From an uncultured Alphaproteobacteria bacterium (GTDB lineage: Bacteria > Pseudomonadota > Alphaproteobacteria > Caulobacterales > Aquidulcibacteraceae), in assembly GCA_937967725.1 (NCBI GenBank), contig CALBSY010000105.1, positions 1 to 7,514 of the forward strand: a stretch of 7,514 nt of DNA, given 5' to 3'. How positions within the stretch are numbered: the stretch's first letter is position 1; the number at the start of each line of letters is the position of its first letter. Below are positions 6,775 to 7,514 of this stretch, piece by piece. The translations under genes were made by a program, and so were the position numbers. The notes beneath the pieces were generated by a model that saw only the letters and a list, made by a program, of their open reading frames with translations, made no database searches and was not told the DNA's origin.

Positions 6775-6834
6775 AATTTCGCGAGAAGTTCAAGTTTTGC
6801 GAACAGAGCCGCGTAAACAAATAACAACTACAAG

Positions 6835-6863
6835 TTGCATGCGATCGCTGTCTGAATTCTAAT
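6835..6863 (+). promoter_or_regulatory. Candidate sigma70-type promoter for the Phd-PAS gene
   Basis: TTGCAT (6835-6840), a 17-nt spacer, then TCTAAT (6858-6863), which matches the -10 consensus in five of six positions; the -35 matches only in its TTG. Transcription would start near 6870 and give a leader of about 65 nt. It lies in the most AT-rich part of the divergent region. No equally good pair was found on the opposite strand for the pilus operon. Confidence 0.35.
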
Positions 6864-6865
6864 CG

Positions 6866-6887
6866 TTCGCATTGTTCGTGTGATTCG
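6866..6887. repeat. Three TTCG direct repeats at 9-bp spacing
   Basis: TTCG occurs at 6866, 6875 and 6884, exactly 9 bp apart, inside similar 9-mers (GTTCGCATT, GTTCGTGTG, ATTCGTCGG). They lie just after the candidate -10 hexamer, around the predicted transcription start, a position suited to a repressor operator. The short unit makes chance possible. Confidence 0.35.
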
Positions 6888-6925
6888 TCGGCTCGCTGTC
6901 GTGTGGGCGGGCGTCGACGCGGGGC

Positions 6926-6930
6926 GGGAG
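6926..6930 (+). promoter_or_regulatory. Shine-Dalgarno of the Phd-PAS gene
   Basis: GGGAG ends 6 nt before ATG 6937, within a purine-rich stretch. It supports this start for a gene whose 3' end is outside the window. Confidence 0.65.
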
Positions 6931-6936
6931 TGAAAA

Positions 6937-7514
6937 ATGCCGGAGAAAATCTCCGTGGCGTCTGCCGACTTCATTCGCAACATCGGTCATTGGCAGAACG
7001 AAGCGTTGCGCCGGCCGTTGTCGATCACCCACCATGGCCGTGAGCGCCTCGTGCTTGCGGCGCCCGAGGAATTCCTTGCGCGGCAGTCCGGGGAGTCGGT
7101 GTTGTGTAGGGAGGCGGACACTGTCGCTGCGCACGCCGCGCTGAAAGACCTGATCGACAATATAGATGAGGCCTACCTGGCTTTCGATCAGCAACTCCGC
7201 GTCCGGGCCAGTAACATTGCCGCCAGGGCGTTTTGCGGCTGCAGTGCGGAGGTTGCCGCTGGTGCGACTGCGCTTGAACTCCTGCCGGAGCCGCTCGGTT
7301 CGATCTTAACGGACAGACTGCAACGCGTGCTCCGCGCGCGGAAGGCTGAGCGGTTTGAGGCCGCGGCCTTCGATGGACGGCACGCCGTCGTCAAAGTGCT
7401 TCCTGCGCCCGAGGGCGCAGTGGTTCTGTTTTTGAACACGACGGAAGCCTGCGTGCTGCGTCAGGAACTCGAATACTTCGACGCCATCAGCAAGGCGACG
7501 CGCTCACATTCGCA
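6937..7514 (+). CDS. Phd/YefM-like domain fused to a PAS-like domain, 3' truncated by window
   Basis: An ATG-initiated frame with a good Shine-Dalgarno stays open for 192 codons to the window edge. Residues about 4-50 read like a Phd/YefM antitoxin N-terminal DNA-binding domain: ISVASADFIRNIGHWQNEAL, then PLSITHHGRERLVLAAPEEF, the family's 'xVTxHGRxxxVLxSxEEY' pattern. Residues about 68-170 look like a PAS sensor domain: LIDNIDEAYLAFDQQLRV, an N-x-A-A helix, a LELLPE segment, then GRHAVVKVLPAPEGAVVLFL and NTTE, similar to the 'xDITE' end of PAS domains. A helix (VLRQELEYFDAISK) follows and may lead to another domain outside the window. The gene is divergent from the pilus operon across 222 bp. 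It uses codons rare in the neighbouring genes (AGG, AGA, ATA, TTA). No toxin gene is visible. A role as a ligand- or redox-sensing regulator of the operon is inference. Confidence 0.72.
   Translation, partial: MPEKISVASADFIRNIGHWQNEALRRPLSITHHGRERLVLAAPEEFLARQSGESVLCREADTVAAHAALKDLIDNIDEAYLAFDQQLRVRASNIAARAFCGCSAEVAAGATALELLPEPLGSILTDRLQRVLRARKAERFEAAAFDGRHAVVKVLPAPEGAVVLFLNTTEACVLRQELEYFDAISKATRSHS

Noticed and set aside
6821..6837. CAAC-TACAA-GTTG inverted repeat upstream of the candidate promoter
   Set aside because: Only 4-bp arms, too short to support a call.
6837..6859. Short palindromes GCATGC, GCGATCGC and GAATTC in the divergent region
   Set aside because: Each is 6-8 bp and unrepeated; expected by chance and not clearly regulatory.
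6859..7439. Minus-strand frames at 6859-7194 and 7188-7439
   Set aside because: They run antisense to the Phd-PAS frame, which has a Shine-Dalgarno and two recognisable domains; their translations show no family-like pattern.

Overview
The window is high-GC DNA with compact, overlapping genes. The gene families (a VirD4-type coupling protein, archaic 'spore coat U' pili, TadE/TadG pseudopilins, a Phd-like antitoxin domain joined to a PAS domain) fit an alphaproteobacterium. A Caulobacterales/Hyphomonadaceae or sphingomonad-like host is my guess; no rRNA or other taxonomic marker is present to settle it. No tRNA, rRNA, CRISPR array or insertion sequence was seen.

Layout. (1) Positions 1-705, plus strand: the C-terminal 234 residues of a TraG/VirD4-family type IV coupling protein, the ATPase that feeds DNA or protein into a type IV secretion channel. 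(2) Positions 709-6714, minus strand: six genes in one unbroken block, transcribed right to left: TadE-like pseudopilin, TadG-like protein (DUF2134 type), SCPU pilin 1, PapD-like chaperone, FimD-like usher, SCPU pilin 2. Four of the five junctions are 1-4 nt stop/start overlaps; chaperone and usher overlap by 77 nt. The last gene ends 3 bp from the end of the coupling-protein gene, tail to tail. (3) Positions 6715-6936: a 222-bp divergent control region with a good Shine-Dalgarno for tadE, a GC-rich leader hairpin, a plausible sigma70-like promoter facing right, and three TTCG repeats at exact 9-bp spacing. (4) Positions 6937-7514, plus strand: the first 192 residues of a gene running off the window, with an N-terminal Phd/YefM-like domain followed by a PAS-like domain.

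How it may work together. The chaperone, usher and SCPU subunits form a minimal archaic (Csu-type) chaperone-usher pilus: the chaperone folds subunits in the periplasm, the usher secretes and polymerises them through the outer membrane, SCPU1 is the likely shaft subunit and SCPU2 the likely tip or accessory subunit. Placing TadE and TadG, normally minor components of the unrelated Flp/Tad pilus, at the head of the same coupled operon is the most unusual feature. The divergent Phd-PAS protein is a candidate sensor-regulator of the shared promoter region; that link is inference from position only.
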